Shown here: positions 62,932-64,000 of the stretch, piece by piece
How positions within the stretch are numbered: position 1 is the first letter of the stretch
Layout: the number at the start of each line of letters is the position of its first letter
Origin: Brienomyrus brachyistius
Lineage: Eukaryota; Chordata; Actinopteri; Osteoglossiformes; Mormyridae
NCBI RefSeq assembly: GCF_023856365.1
Contig: NC_064537.1
Coordinates: 1,958,001-2,022,000, forward strand
DNA: 64,000 nucleotides
Direction of reading: 5' to 3'
Program-made: the position numbers and the translations under genes
The notes under the pieces: model-generated
Seen by the model: only the letters and a program-made list of their open reading frames with translations
Database searches by the model: none
What the model was told of the DNA's origin: nothing

Positions 62932-63298
62932 CTCAATTATCTCATATTGAGTGCAATAACTTTTGTGGCCAGCAGGGGGAACACACATAAATGCATGTGT
63001 TCCAAATAGCAGGATATGCCTGTTAATATGATTCACTTATCGCTTCTTCCAGAACGAGACCTGATCCCATTGTTCAATTAAAGTAAATTTAATTAACGTT
63101 ATTTTTATACCTTTCCCAGCATAGTTGCCCCAAAGTACATTTACAAGAAAAACTGCATGACAAGCAGTCAAAACAGCAGCTAAAATTAGACAAGATTAAA
63201 AGCCTATTGGGAAAGGATTTCAGAAATAACAGAGAATAGATAGATAGACTCTATAATAATAGAGAAGCAAAACGTCTGCAGTGTTTATAAGGGGAATG

Positions 63299-64000
63299 CG
63301 GCTCGGGAGAGGCTCAGCCCTGGGGGAGAGCGGCTCGGGAGAGGCTCAGTCCTGGGGGAGAGCGGCTCGGGAGAGGCTCAGCCCTGGGGGAGAGCGGCTC
63401 GGGAGAGGCTCAGTCCTGGGAGAGAGCGGCTCGGGAGAGGCTCAGTCCTGGGGGAGAGCGGCTCGGGAGAGGCTCAGTCCTGGGAGAGAGCGGCTCGGGA
63501 GAGGCTCAGTCCTGGGGGAGAGCGGCTCGGGAGAGGCTCAGTCCTGGGGGAGAGCGGCTCGGGAGAGGCTCAGTCCTGGGAGAGAGCGACTCGGGAGAGG
63601 CTCAGTCCTGGGGGAGAGCGGCTCGGGAGAGGCTCAGCCCTGGGAGAGAGCGGCTCGGGAGAGGCTCAGCCCTGGGGGAGAGCGGCTCGGGAGAGGCTCA
63701 GCCCTGGGAGAGAGCGGCTCGGGAGAGGCTCAGTCCTGGGGGAGAGCGGCTCGGGAGAGGCTCAGTCCTGGGGGAGAGCGGCTCGGGAGAGGCTCAGCCC
63801 TGGGGGAGAGCGGCTCGGGAGAGGCTCAGCCCTGGGGGAGAGCGGCTCGGGAGAGGCTCAGCCCTGGGGGAGAGCGGCTCGGGAGAGGCTCAGCCCTGGG
63901 AGAGAGCGGCTCGGGAGAGGCTCAGTCCTGGGAGAGAGCGGCTCGGGAGAGGCTCAGCCCTGGGGGAGAGCGGCTCGGGAGAGGCTCAGCCCTGGGAGAG
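63299..64000. repeat. 32-bp minisatellite, 22 units, runs off the right edge
   Basis: Unit CGGCTCGGGAGAGGCTCAGY + CCTGGGRGAGAG, with two frequent variant positions (CAGCCC/CAGTCC and GGGGGAG/GGGAGAG) and one GCGACTC unit near 63588. No length variation between units. Confidence 0.97.

Noticed and set aside
63299..64000. CRISPR-like regular direct repeats
   Set aside because: Units are contiguous with no unique spacers, and the DNA is clearly eukaryotic.

Overview
The window is vertebrate nuclear DNA, almost certainly from a ray-finned (teleost-type) fish. It holds one large gene on the minus strand, with long introns bearing consensus GT-AG splice sites, tRNA-derived SINEs, a LINE-2-like remnant, many (CA)n and (GATA)n microsatellites and several minisatellites. 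The species cannot be fixed from the sequence alone.

The gene is pkd1, encoding polycystin-1. I traced 31 consecutive coding exons by hand, from the signal-peptide exon (47726..47461) to exon 31 (239..123). All junctions keep one reading frame, giving 10,236 coding nucleotides (3,412 codons). A probable start of exon 32 lies at 15..1, and the rest of the channel-like C-terminus is beyond the left edge. In order, the protein shows a signal peptide, LRR N-cap, two LRRs and LRR C-cap (exons 1-4), a WSC domain and first PKD domain (exon 5), a C-type lectin domain (exons 6-7), a cysteine-rich LDL-A-like region (exon 10), an array of PKD domains (exons 11-15, with a 3.6 kb exon 15), the REJ region (exons 15-24), a GAIN/GPS cleavage site with an intact His-Leu-Thr (exon 25), transmembrane helix 1 (exon 26), a PLAT domain (exons 26-28) and two further helices (exons 29-30).

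Layout: 1-32.3 kb holds exons 32(partial) to 2 in mostly short introns; 32.3-47.5 kb is the 15.1 kb intron 1; 47.46-47.73 kb is exon 1; 47.7-48.2 kb is the GC-rich presumed promoter and leader. From 48.2 to 64 kb, upstream of pkd1, I see no convincing gene, only dispersed repeats and, from 56.9 kb to the right edge, six different minisatellites in close succession.

The most interesting non-genic signals are: a SINE whose tRNA-like head has been amplified into a roughly 33-bp tandem array while the whole insertion remains bracketed by one target-site duplication (53826..54465); an 82-bp head-only retroposon with a perfect 13-bp duplication in intron 18; a composite satellite present in both introns that flank exon 19; a 23-bp minisatellite whose minus strand is open in all three frames; and an unusual number of long poly(G)/poly(C) tracts. 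I found no evidence of a wholly new gene system, and none is claimed.
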